From Sinohyriopsis cumingii (Eukaryota; Mollusca; Bivalvia; Unionida; Unionidae), in contig CM068824.1 of NCBI GenBank assembly GCA_028554795.2, positions 165,599,946 to 165,663,945 of the forward strand: a stretch of DNA of 64,000 bases, in the 5' to 3' direction. The position numbers and the translations under genes are program-made. The stretch's first letter is position 1, and each line of letters starts with the position of its first letter. The notes below the pieces were generated by a model. It saw only the letters and a list, made by a program, of their open reading frames with translations, did no database searches and was not told where the DNA came from. Below are positions 55,490 through 64,000 of this stretch, in pieces.

Positions 55490-56660
55490 CCAGGTAATGA
55501 CCAAATAGGGTACATAATATATAAAAACCTACCCAATAATATATCAACAGCCATTATAAAGCTATTAAACAGAATTTGGAACAATGGTCAACTACCTAAT
55601 AGCTGGAAACAAGCCATAGTTATTTCCATCCCTAAACCAGGCAAAGACCCCAATAACATAAATTCGTGTAGACCCATCTCCCTTACCAATAATATCTGTA
55701 AACTAATGGAAACCATAATGTCGAACAGATTAAAACATCACCTTGAAAACAACAACCTCTTCTCTGAAAACCAACGTGGCTTTCGAAACAAGCGCTCCAC
55801 CATCGATCAATTGTTCCGACTAGAAGCGGATATAAAAATAGCATTGAACTCCATGCGAAAAACAGACAGAAACCTCATAGCGGTTTTCCTTGATCTAGAA
55901 AAATCCTTTGACCAGGTCTGGACTAAAGGATTGATTGCAAAACTAAACCACTTCGGAGTTACGGGGCAATTATTTAACTGGATTGACAACTTTCTAACAG
56001 GTCGCAAGATTAAAACAAGAGTAGGCAACACCCACTCCGAAGAACATTCATTTGAAAGTGGCACACACACACCCTCCAAGGGAGTCTACTCAGCCCTACG
56101 CTCTTCAATCTTATGATTAATGACCTAGACCATAACATAGTCACCACTAAAGTTAATATATCGCAATTTGCCGACGATAGCGGAATCTGGAGGGCGGGTA
56201 ATCAAGCCAGCAAACCAGTTATTAAAGAAATCCAAGAAAGTTTAGGTAACATAGGCACATGGGCAGATAAATGGGGGGTTTAAAATCTCGCACGAAAAAA
56301 CAGTAGCTATCATCTTCTCCCCCAAATGAAACTATAAATTAGAGTGCCCAAACCTATATATTCAGCATCATTTAATTAAATATGTAGCAGTGGCAAGGTT
56401 CCTAGGTATGTTCTTTGACAATCACTTAACATGGAACCTCCACATAGACCAACTTACACAAAATTGCAGCAAGGATATAAACTTATTAAGAAATCTTAAA
56501 GAAACAACATGGCGATCCAACCAAGAAACATTGCTAGCAATCTATAAATCACTTGTAAGACCCAAACTAGACTTTGGTTGTCAAATTTACAACTCGGCAA
56601 AACAACCACTTTTACATAAACTTGAAATTATTCAAAGGAAAGCACAAATCGTGTGAACTG
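55490..56660 (+). pseudogene. Reverse transcriptase domain of non-LTR ORF2
   Basis: Motifs in order: SWKQAIVISIPKPGKDP (~55605), RPISLTNNICKLMETIMSNR (~55672), NQRGFRNKRSTIDQL (~55770), FLDLEKSFDQVW (~55888), a G..S.L segment disrupted near 56090, FADDSGIW (~56168; catalytic F-A-D-D kept), then RFLGMFFDNHLTWNLHIDQL (~56396) and SLVRPKLDFGCQIYNSA. A stop or frameshift breaks it near 56110, 56280 and 56327. Confidence 0.85.
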
Positions 56661-57039
56661 GCGCACTTCCCTCTACCTCACTAGACGAGCTTCAAGTTCT
56701 CATTGTGGAAATGCCGCTAAATCTGAAAAGACAAGAAATGCTCCTCAGATACTCAATCCGATAAGCCAACCATCCAAATACACACCCTACTAAAATAGCA
56801 ATGTTACTTTCAAACAAAAACTAGTTCCAAATATACCAGTCGGCAAACTAGTCCTAGAGCTAAGGGAAAATCTCCCAATCCTTGAGCAACAGGAAAAATA
56901 CACTAAACCACCTGACCAAGCCCCTTGGTTGCAAACTAACCGAAGGACAAACACGAAGGTCACCGAATACGGAAACAAATTGGAACAAGAAAACAAACTA
57001 AATACACTTATCATAAATGACATTCAAACCACCTACCCT

Positions 57040-57825
57040 GGATTCACTAAAGTCTACACAGACGGATCCAAACAACAGCTGATCCAACAAGAACAGCAGC
57101 TGCAATAGTTATCCTGAATATAGCATACAAATAGGGACCAGAATATCAAAGTATGGGTCAATTTACATCACAGAGTTACGGGCAATCAGTGAATTACTCA
57201 AATGGATCCCTGATAATAACATATCAAAAGCTGTCATTATTAGCGACTCTCTAAGTGTAATAAACTCAATCAAAAATCGCAACACTAGATCAAGAGAGCT
57301 CTTTCTTGCCAGGGCCTACCATATGCTGAAATAATTATCGAATTATCGAGACCCCAATCCAGCCACACTCAGATATAGCTCTACAGAGGCACAATGCTTA
57401 GTAAAAGCTTATATTAACCACAAATGGCAGGAACACTGGAATTCCACCCCTAAAGGTAGGAAACTCCACTCAACCCTAAAAACAGTGGATCGATCCATCA
57501 AACCACCTAAGGGTAAAATTGTAGACCAAAAAATCATTAACCGCATAATGATAGGAAAAACAAGATTAGCAGGAAGTTTTGGTAAATACTTAAGCCCCAA
57601 ACCAGCAAACATAAACTGCTACTGTGGAAGATCTAGATCATGTATTCAATGTTTGCACTAAACTCCAGATAGCAAGAAACAACTTTCAAAGAGCTCAAAA
57701 AGAAATTGCATCCCCCAATAAATATCCAGACTTCCTTTACCCAACAAATCCTAACAAACAACTAACAAATCTTAACATAATAAAATACCTTGAAACAACA
57801 TGGCTCAAAAATAGGATTTAACAAA
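57040..57825 (+). pseudogene. RNase H and C-terminal part of non-LTR ORF2
   Basis: RNase H: TKVYTDGSK at ~57049, TELRAISELLKWI at ~57172, IISDSLSVINSIKN at ~57240. C-terminal part: KWQEHWNSTP, IMIGKTRLAG and a cysteine motif NCYCG ... DHVFNVCTKLQIARNN at 57610-57680. Broken by frameshifts. Confidence 0.75.
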
Positions 57826-57959
57826 CCCCAAATAAACTAAAACCCCAAGTAATCACCAAATATCCATTTAATTGTTTAAAAAAATTAAGGAATATATTCT
57901 AAGGTATAATTTTAAGAAAAGGACAAATTAATAAAAATCCATACATCATTAGACTGTAC

Positions 57960-58128
57960 ACTAGTGGACACCGCTCTTAGTGCGGCTGGGTGGAAGAGTA
58001 GGGGCGGGAGTAGCATACGGTTTACAACCCGAATAGGGGCGAGTACCGCCAGTGAGCGGGCTGATGCTACACTAGCACCTATCACCCACCTCAGGACCAT
58101 GAGCTGCCCAAATGTATAGTGTATCAAT

Positions 58129-58135
<7 letters not shown>
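57960..58135 (+). other. 3' UTR of the non-LTR element
   Basis: GC-rich relative to its surroundings (GCGGCTGGGTGGAAGAGTAG ... CCTCAGGACCATGAGCTGCC) and bounded by a TA repeat; no poly-A. Confidence 0.5.

Positions 58136-58211
<76 letters not shown>
58132..58211 (+). repeat. (TA)n microsatellite, about 80 bp
   Basis: Perfect TA repeat at the 3' end of the non-LTR element; perhaps grown from its tail. Confidence 0.97.
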
Positions 58212-58213
<2 letters not shown>

Positions 58214-58960
58214 CTTCTCTCCTCTTTTCTCTTACTCACTCTAAACTAGCAGTTAATAAACATCACAGAATACTATACGTTGGCCTTTTGGCGATAATAA
58301 GAGCAATTCAAAAATTCAGAATTATCTTCGCACACCAGCTTGGATCCAGCGGACAGACAACAGCCTTTCCCCACATATTTCCTCCCTTTCCCCGGCCGGA
58401 CACCAATGAAAGCGTGCAATTCGCGCATAAATATGTCCCAACATAACACACATCATACGAGTAAGGTACCATTCCCACTCATCGAATCAAATTAAACAGA
58501 AATATTATACATAAGTGCATGCTGGGTCTATTTCCATTTGTGTCAGCCTTCCATTCAGCTAGCATGAAAGACGTTTCGCTAGCTGACGGCTAAATAAACA
58601 GCAATCTTTGAGGGCATAAAAGCCTGAGGGATGAGGCACTGTTTCCTTCCCTCAGGACCAATTATCATCCTGCGGTGCAGGAATAAACTGGAGGCACATT
58701 CACATCTGTGCGCAAGCCTCTTTAATTAAATGAACTAAATAACTAGTCTGGCTACATAAGATAGTCTGCAGCGAACAGAGCAAGAGGTAACACATACAGT
58801 GGAGCTAGCGACGGAAGTAATACCCCCACCCACCCCCGGCGCTGAACGCAATAAAATGCTTAGGCCTATTTGTTGCTTCCGGCTGAAGTTTAAGAGCCTA
58901 ACAAAGTAGAACTACGCTTCTCTTAATCTGAGAAAATAAAGAAGGCAAAAGAATCAGGCA
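58212..58960 (+). other. LTR-like leader of an unclassified element
   Basis: Contains GGGCATAAAAGCC (TATA-like, ~58613) with an inverted repeat CCTGAGGGATGAGGC / TTCCCTCAGG, and AATAAA at ~58681, the arrangement of an LTR promoter and polyadenylation signal. It directly precedes the ORF at 58962. No matching second LTR was found. Confidence 0.35.
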
Positions 58961-58961
58961 C

Positions 58962-60092
58962 ATGAGTCGCCGTGATGGAAGGAATTTGCAACAGCAGAGG
59001 GATCAGTCAGTGCAGACCCAGCTAGTACGTAACCCACCTAGGTCGACTCAACATACATCTAGCAAAAAACAGCCGACAGTGCCAACCAAAGAAACTACTT
59101 CGGAAAGAATGGTACATCAACATGGGGACCGGATTAATATCGCTGCTCTACTGCAACAAACATCACAGGAAACATTTGTGAGCAAAGTAACACATACTCC
59201 CGTAGCACAGGCAATTTCACAATGGCAGGAAATCACGTGTCCAACAGTGGACATAGTTTCAGTCGACCTAGACATGTCTTCAACTTCCAATGACAGTCCA
59301 GAAGAAGCGGACATTGCAAACGATGAGAGTGAAATGAAAGAAATAGAAATATAAGCGGAGGAAGAGGAAGAAGAGGAACCTGACCCCCTAATGATAAAAT
59401 CAAAAATCCTAATAAAAAAGTACAACGAAATTGGCCGAGCACCAGCGATGGAAGACGTAAAGAAAGCAGGACATTTCACTAATGCTGTAAAATACATAGC
59501 CTATCGATCTTTGGACACCTACAAGTCTAATCCTGCTCAATGGTTTTACGGGGTCTGGATACTCACGCAGTACTACCACGACGCCTATACCAATTATCCT
59601 CTCTGGCAACTAGTAGAAGCTGCAGAATACGTGTCCGTCTTGCACCAATACGCAATTCTGTCTGGTTCATCTCAATATCTGCTTGAGAAACTTCAAAAGG
59701 TTCAAAACACAGCTGCTCGGATCATACTTAGAGTACCACGATCAGAGCACACCTCCCCGCTGCTCTGTACCCTACACTGGCTATCCATTCGATCCAGAAT
59801 CAAACACAAAGTTTGTTCTCTGTGCTACATTTCACTGTCAGACTCTAGTCCAACATACCTATCCGACCTCATCCATGTATACACACCAGCAAGATACATA
59901 CGCTTCTCTTCTGACATTCGTATACTCATTATTCCCACTATGAAAACAAAATCACATGGACAGCGTTCTTTTGCATACCATGGCCCAGCAACGTGGAATG
60001 AATTGCCCACTGAACTTAGACACAAAGACACAGTGATCCCATTCAAGAGTGCTCTCAAAACTCACTTATTTCGACTGCAAGAACAAACTTAA
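58962..60092 (+). CDS. Unknown ORF fused in frame to L2/CR1-like RT C-terminus, one internal stop
   Basis: A single frame of 376 codons interrupted only by TAA at 59352-59354. Codons 1-130: Gln/Thr/Ser-rich, ending acidic (SEMKEIEI). After the stop: an acidic run (EEEEEEEPDP), then a folded-looking segment (AGHFTNAVKYIAYRSLDTYK, YGVWILTQYYHDAYTNYPLW) I do not recognise, possibly gag-like. From ~59655 the same frame becomes the C-terminus of an L2/CR1-like reverse transcriptase (LLEKLQKVQNTAARIILRVP, LHWLSIRSRIKHKV, FAYHGPATWNELP). Start chosen at the ATG at 58962. Either a hybrid transposon product or an accidental junction; function unknown. Confidence 0.55.
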
Positions 60093-60295
60093 AGACCTAA
60101 TAATGTTTCATATCTTAAATATTCTCAGAATGTTTTTTTTAATGTTTCCTAATTTCATGGTGTTTGTTTTTGTAATCATATCGTTATATGTTTTTTTTTT
60201 TATCTTATAGGTGTTGTCTAATGTTGTAAAGCGATTAGAGCTTCTAAAGATTCGGCGCTATACGAAGTCCTCATTATTATTATTATTATTTTATT
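59655..60295 (+). mobile_element. 3' end of an L2/CR1-like non-LTR retrotransposon
   Basis: RT C-terminal domain (see the ORF above), then a 200-bp 3' UTR ending TAAAGCGATTAGAGCTTCTA...GCGCTATACGAAGTCCTCATTATTATTATT. The GCGCTATAC-type end with an (ATT)n tail is characteristic of this group. 5'-truncated, as is usual. Confidence 0.85.
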
Positions 60296-60299
60296 TACC

Positions 60300-61140
60300 C
60301 ATGTAAGGTAACACGATTCTTATTAAAAAAAGAAAATAAATACGAATTTAGACACAGTGATTGCGTCTTGATATTGCATATAAGCAACAATTCTTAGCTA
60401 ATTGAATTTTGATTAGGTATTTGGTAATATACAATCATTGTCTTTTTATAAATTTAAAATGCGAGTTACAGACCCGACCAAAGCAATTTTCACTGAGGCA
60501 GAAGAAAACCAAAAATCGTGCTGTATGATAGATAAGCATTGTTGTGGTCGAATATAGTGGTGGGATCTAATATTTGGTTGACAGTAAAAAATAAAAATAA
60601 AAAGCACTATATGTCCACAATATAAGTACGAAAGAACTTAAAATTACACAAATGTACCCCCACCCGTGAATTTTTAAAAACCTTTGTACTTCCTTTGATT
60701 GTGGCTTTATGCCCACCTCCCCCAAATCTCTACGGATGTCAATGAAATTGCCTAGTTTGTGTTCCCCACGACCCTTTTCATGTAGAAGAAATTCGTTTCT
60801 TCAATCTGAATAAAACAGATCTTCGCTGTCCTATGTATAACAATAGAGATCTGATTTTAATCAGATTGTTCGTTTCCTTACAGTTCAGTGAGCAAAAGTT
60901 AGTTTAGGACACGTTCTCGCTACTTATTTAGCGGATATGTAAGACTCATTCTTTACATGACAAGGCTCGATGACTGGACGAAATTAAAACGATGGATTTG
61001 AATTGGAAAACAATGTCTAACACGCATCTCTTCTTCCATGCTCGTGCGAGGTCTACTTGATGTTTGTTTACCTCTATATGATGTGCATTTAATGGTAAAC
61101 ATCACCTGACTAATCGCGAAGGACAAATAATCTTCATGAT
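60300..61140. other. Unique AT-rich spacer
   Basis: No gene, repeat or element recognised. Confidence 0.6.
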
Positions 61141-61479
61141 CATGTAATACATGATTGATTGATTGGTTGTATTTTAACGACGCATCAACACTGTTAGGCT
61201 TTTCAGCGCCAAACAAAATGTTAAATGTATAATCTTTTAAAAATTATAAAAAGTCTCATATCGACCAGCGATATCAAAACCAAATAGTTGAAATTAAAAC
61301 GATAAGATGGTAACGGTGAAAAATAAAGCTTCCCGATCAACGGGGTATGTAAATAGTGTATGTTAATGAAGATTGATGAAAAGGTATTAAAAAAGGGACG
61401 GTATATATATTGCATAAAACTACACAAGGTGATAGCATACAAGTTAGAGTTTAGATTAAATATTCACTGCTTTCAGGAA

Positions 61480-62235
61480 CTCTATAATACAAGTGATGTT
61501 TATTGTATCAAAAAGTTCCTTCATGTCATGCACATTGTAATACTGATTGCGCGTAGGTTGCAGGTCGAAACACTCTATCATAAAGTGCTTAACAGCGAAT
61601 GGGTTCATTGCAAGAAACGCACTCTGGTGGGTCTTCACCTTTTAGTATGTGGGAGTGGGTTATATAATTATGACTAATTCGGATTATTGCAATTACTACC
61701 TCCTCCCTACGCATGATTCTGTAGGAAGGAGTCCATTCTCCTAGGGTTGGCTTGATGGCGTGAAGTTTACTATTCACTGCATCATTCCATGATGCCTACC
61801 ACTTCGGACGTAAAGTCTCTTTAATTCTAGGATTAAAATCAGTATATGGTATTTTAAAATCAGATGGTTCATGACGTAGGGCAATTTTAGAAGCGCGATC
61901 TGCTTTTTCATTACATTTAATACCAACATGGCTAGATAACCAGCAGTATACGATATTGCTGGAGGTACTCAGCTTAATATTTTTGACGAGAACATTGGTC
62001 AACAATGGGTTCTCAGTTTTCTATTGTGTAGAGACTGAAGTACTGATAGGGAGTCGGAGAAACTGATCTTGTTTAAAATACGTTTGTTTTCGATATATTG
62101 CAGAGCAAGGTCCATTGATCTGATTTCGGCTGAAAAAATTGATGTGGGATTTGGTAAGAGAACTTGTGTTGTGTGATTTCCACAAACGAAGACTTCAGCA
62201 GCCTTTCCTCATCCTTTGATCCGTCGGTATAAATT
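61480..62235 (-). pseudogene. RNase H and C-terminal domain of the minus-strand non-LTR element
   Basis: RNase H: TRIYTDGSKDEE (~62235) overlapping the end of the RT frame, and YCWLSSHVGIKCNEKADRAS (~61950), the 'HxG..GNE.AD' region with Lys in place of the glycine before the C. C-terminal: YRIMRREEVVIAIIRISHNY, THSHILKGEDPPECVSC at 61710-61600. Frameshifts separate the segments. Confidence 0.8.
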
Positions 62236-63480
62236 CTTGTGTAGTTTTTAAATTCGGCGAGGAGTTCATGGTAAGAGTTGTGAAAGATGGAAGGGTTTGT
62301 CTCGGATTTTTTCCCCATCGTGTAGCTTAAAAGGTACTTTTGGTTGTTTAAGTAGCCAGGGTGGTGTTTCGGGAATGGACTTTTTCTGAATTTTAGAAAG
62401 ATCAATTTTTGTACTGTCAAGGATGAATGATATTCTAATGCCAAAGAAAGGTATGGCATCTGGTTTATTTTCGTATAAGGCTTTGTATTTGGGTTATATA
62501 TAAAAACAGCCGAAAAAGCAGGGTTCAGAGGGCTTGATTTTAATTTGAGAGCATACTGTGCGGTAAGCATCTCTCTACGATGTGATAAAGGTTGCTCGTT
62601 CGCTTCAGCGAGGAAGCTTTCACACGGGGATGTTTTAAATGCTCCCAGAGCGAGTCTTATTACTTGATGATGAATTGGATCAAGCATTCTCAGATATGAC
62701 TTTCTGGCTGAAGCACAAACAATGCAACCATAATCCAGTTTGGAGCGAATAAACGTTCTATATAAATTGAGGATGACTTTTCTATCAGCACCCCAGCCAG
62801 TGTGCGCTACTATTTTAAGTAGGTCAAGTGCTTTTAAGCATTTAGCTTTCAAGTTCTTTAGGTGTGAAATAAAAGTCAGTTTTCTGTCAAAGATAATACT
62901 TAAAAATTTTGTTTCCTCAACAACTGGAATAGGTGTTCTGTCCAGCGTGAGTTTAGGTTCATCGTGGTGTCGTCGTAACTGACAGAAATGCATACATACC
63001 GTCTTTAATTTCAAGAATTTTAAGCCGTTCGTACTGGCCCAATTCTGAATCTTGTTTATATTTTGCTATAGTTGTCTTTCAACTGTATGCATGTGCTTTG
63101 ATCGATAACATATCAGAAAATCATCAACATATAGCGAGCAATCCACACCTGGAGTCAAACACTTGGTGATGCTATTTATTTTGATATTGAAAAGCGTCAC
63201 AGATAAAATACTGCCCTGGGGCACACCCATCTCTTGCTCGTGCAGTCTGAGAGAGTAGAGCATACTCGTACCTTGAATTCTCTGTCTGAGAGAAAGTTGG
63301 ATATGAAAGAATGCAAACGGCCTTTTAGACCCAGATCGTGCAGGTCATTTAGTATCCGTACTTTAATGTCGTGTCATATGCCTTTTCTAAATCGAAGAAA
63401 ACCGCTACTAAATGTTTTTTCTTGATAAATGCGTCGCGAATAAATATTTCCAGTCTAACCAGATGATCATTGGTGTTCCG
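62073..63480 (-). pseudogene. Reverse transcriptase of the minus-strand non-LTR element
   Basis: Motif order: KKHLVAVFFDLEKAYDT (~63425), MGVPQGSILSVTLFNIKINS (~63230), SLYVDDFLICYRS (~63135; catalytic Y-V-D-D present), KFLSIIFDRKLTFISHL (~62905), YRTFIRSKLDYGCIVCASAR (~62760) and SHRREMLTAQYALKL (~62580). One long frame (63014-62073) remains open for 313 codons; upstream parts are in other frames. Confidence 0.85.
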
Positions 63481-63499
63481 TTCATGTAATACAAATATC

Positions 63500-64000
63500 T
63501 AGCCAAAATGCGACCTAAAAATGGTACTGCTCAGATATCCAATATGGCGACAACAGTGGTCAACTTAAAAGTATTGTTGTCACTATTCCTAAATAGACGG
63601 TCATATCACCATTCTTTTTTACTAGAAGACTTCACATGACGTCTAGATGGTCCTAAATAAAAATGGTACAACCAATATGGCTGCCACTGACCGTCTTGAA
63701 ATTCTTGTTACTGTCACTTCTCCTGAATGAATGGTCATATCAACATTTGGTTTTCACTAAAGGAATTCTGCTGCTGGCAAGTTGGTTCTTGATAAAATGG
63801 TGCCAGTCTGATTCCAGTATGGTCCAAACGACAGCCATCATGAAAATCTTGTTATTGCTACTTCTTCTGATTGGATATCCATATAAACACGGGGTTTTCA
63901 CTAAGAGACTTTGTATAATGTCTAGTTAGTCCTAACTACCTGTTGCTGATCTGATATCCAATATGGCCACTACATTAGACATCTTGAAAGTCTTGTCATT
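63500..64000 (+). mobile_element. Pearl/HINE-like array continuing past the window
   Basis: About 3.5 units in the reverse sense of the arrays at 3.2 and 9.5 kb (AATATGGCTGCCA, GGTCATATCA.CATT, TTTTCACTAA.AGACTT, GTCCTAAAT.AAAATGGTG). Runs off the right edge. Confidence 0.6.

Larger units (their letters stand above)
53815..58133 (+). mobile_element. RNase H-bearing non-LTR retrotransposon (I/Jockey-like group), decayed
   Basis: From the end of ORF1 (53850-54000: a zinc-knuckle KCPNC, then YTIKENLAIKAMNENNIKKF) through ORF2 and a 3' UTR ending at a TA repeat. ORF2 holds endonuclease, reverse transcriptase, RNase H and a C-terminal zinc-knuckle region. The 5' end is truncated. The coding strand is markedly A-rich. 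Clade assignment beyond the RNase H-bearing group would need a tree. Confidence 0.8.
61145..63490 (-). mobile_element. 5'-truncated RNase H-bearing non-LTR retrotransposon
   Basis: Minus-strand RT, RNase H and C-terminal domains, then a 3' UTR ending GTTTGGCGCTGAAAAGCCTA...GATGCGTCGTTAAAATACAACC(AATC)n near 61145. The 5' end falls in the RT fingers/palm at ~63490, beside a pearl-like array. Different family from the element at 53.8-58.1 kb. Confidence 0.82.

Overview
This window looks like animal nuclear DNA, most likely from a marine invertebrate and plausibly a bivalve mollusc. It is AT-rich and dominated by introns and mobile DNA, with no operons or ribosome-binding sites. It carries tRNA-derived SINEs, 'pearl'/HINE-like tandem-repeat elements (a type described from bivalves), Gmr1-like Ty3/gypsy retrotransposons, a Polinton-type DNA polymerase relic and several non-LTR retrotransposons. 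The species is an inference; no database search was possible.

Region 1-31442 (minus strand) is the 5' part of one host gene. Nine small exons can be joined by canonical splice sites with consistent phases: a signal-peptide exon at 31440, then exons at 23.1, 22.5, 12.4, 10.5, 9.3, 5.5, 2.4 and 0.05 kb. The product begins with a signal peptide followed by IPT/TIG repeats whose sequence resembles the N-terminus of fibrocystin-L (PKHD1L1). The rest of the gene lies beyond base 1. None of the automatically long ORFs in this region is the gene; the true exons are only 58-145 bp.

The introns are filled with repeats: a solo LTR (2477-3158, TSD AAGGG), several minisatellites, tandem arrays with a 3' hairpin (pearl/HINE-like; 3.2-4.6, 9.5-10.3, 13.6-14.0 plus 20.5-21.2 kb), SINEs, three MITE-like elements, and a Gmr1-like LTR retrotransposon of about 6.5 kb (13997-20506, TSD AAGTC). 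That retrotransposon sits inside one of the arrays and itself contains a non-LTR ORF1 fragment.

Upstream of the gene (31.4-64 kb) I see only mobile and repetitive DNA: a Gmr1-like element with both LTRs on the minus strand (33358-40384; order gag-PR-IN-RT-RNase H), a large foldback-like inverted repeat (about 40.7-44.0 kb), duplicated minisatellite blocks (44.6-47.2 kb), a decayed Polinton protein-primed DNA polymerase B (48.5-51.6 kb), an RNase H-bearing non-LTR element (53.8-58.2 kb), an unrecognised ORF fused in frame to the 3' end of an L2/CR1-like reverse transcriptase (59.0-60.1 kb), a second RNase H-bearing non-LTR element on the minus strand (61.15-63.5 kb), and another pearl-like array running off the window end.

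The most notable items are the two elements with integrase placed before reverse transcriptase, the in-frame chimera at 58962-60092, the foldback structure at 40.7-44.0 kb, the short palindromic elements with exact 8-bp target duplications near 27-28 kb, and the newly assembled exon chain of the fibrocystin-L-like gene.
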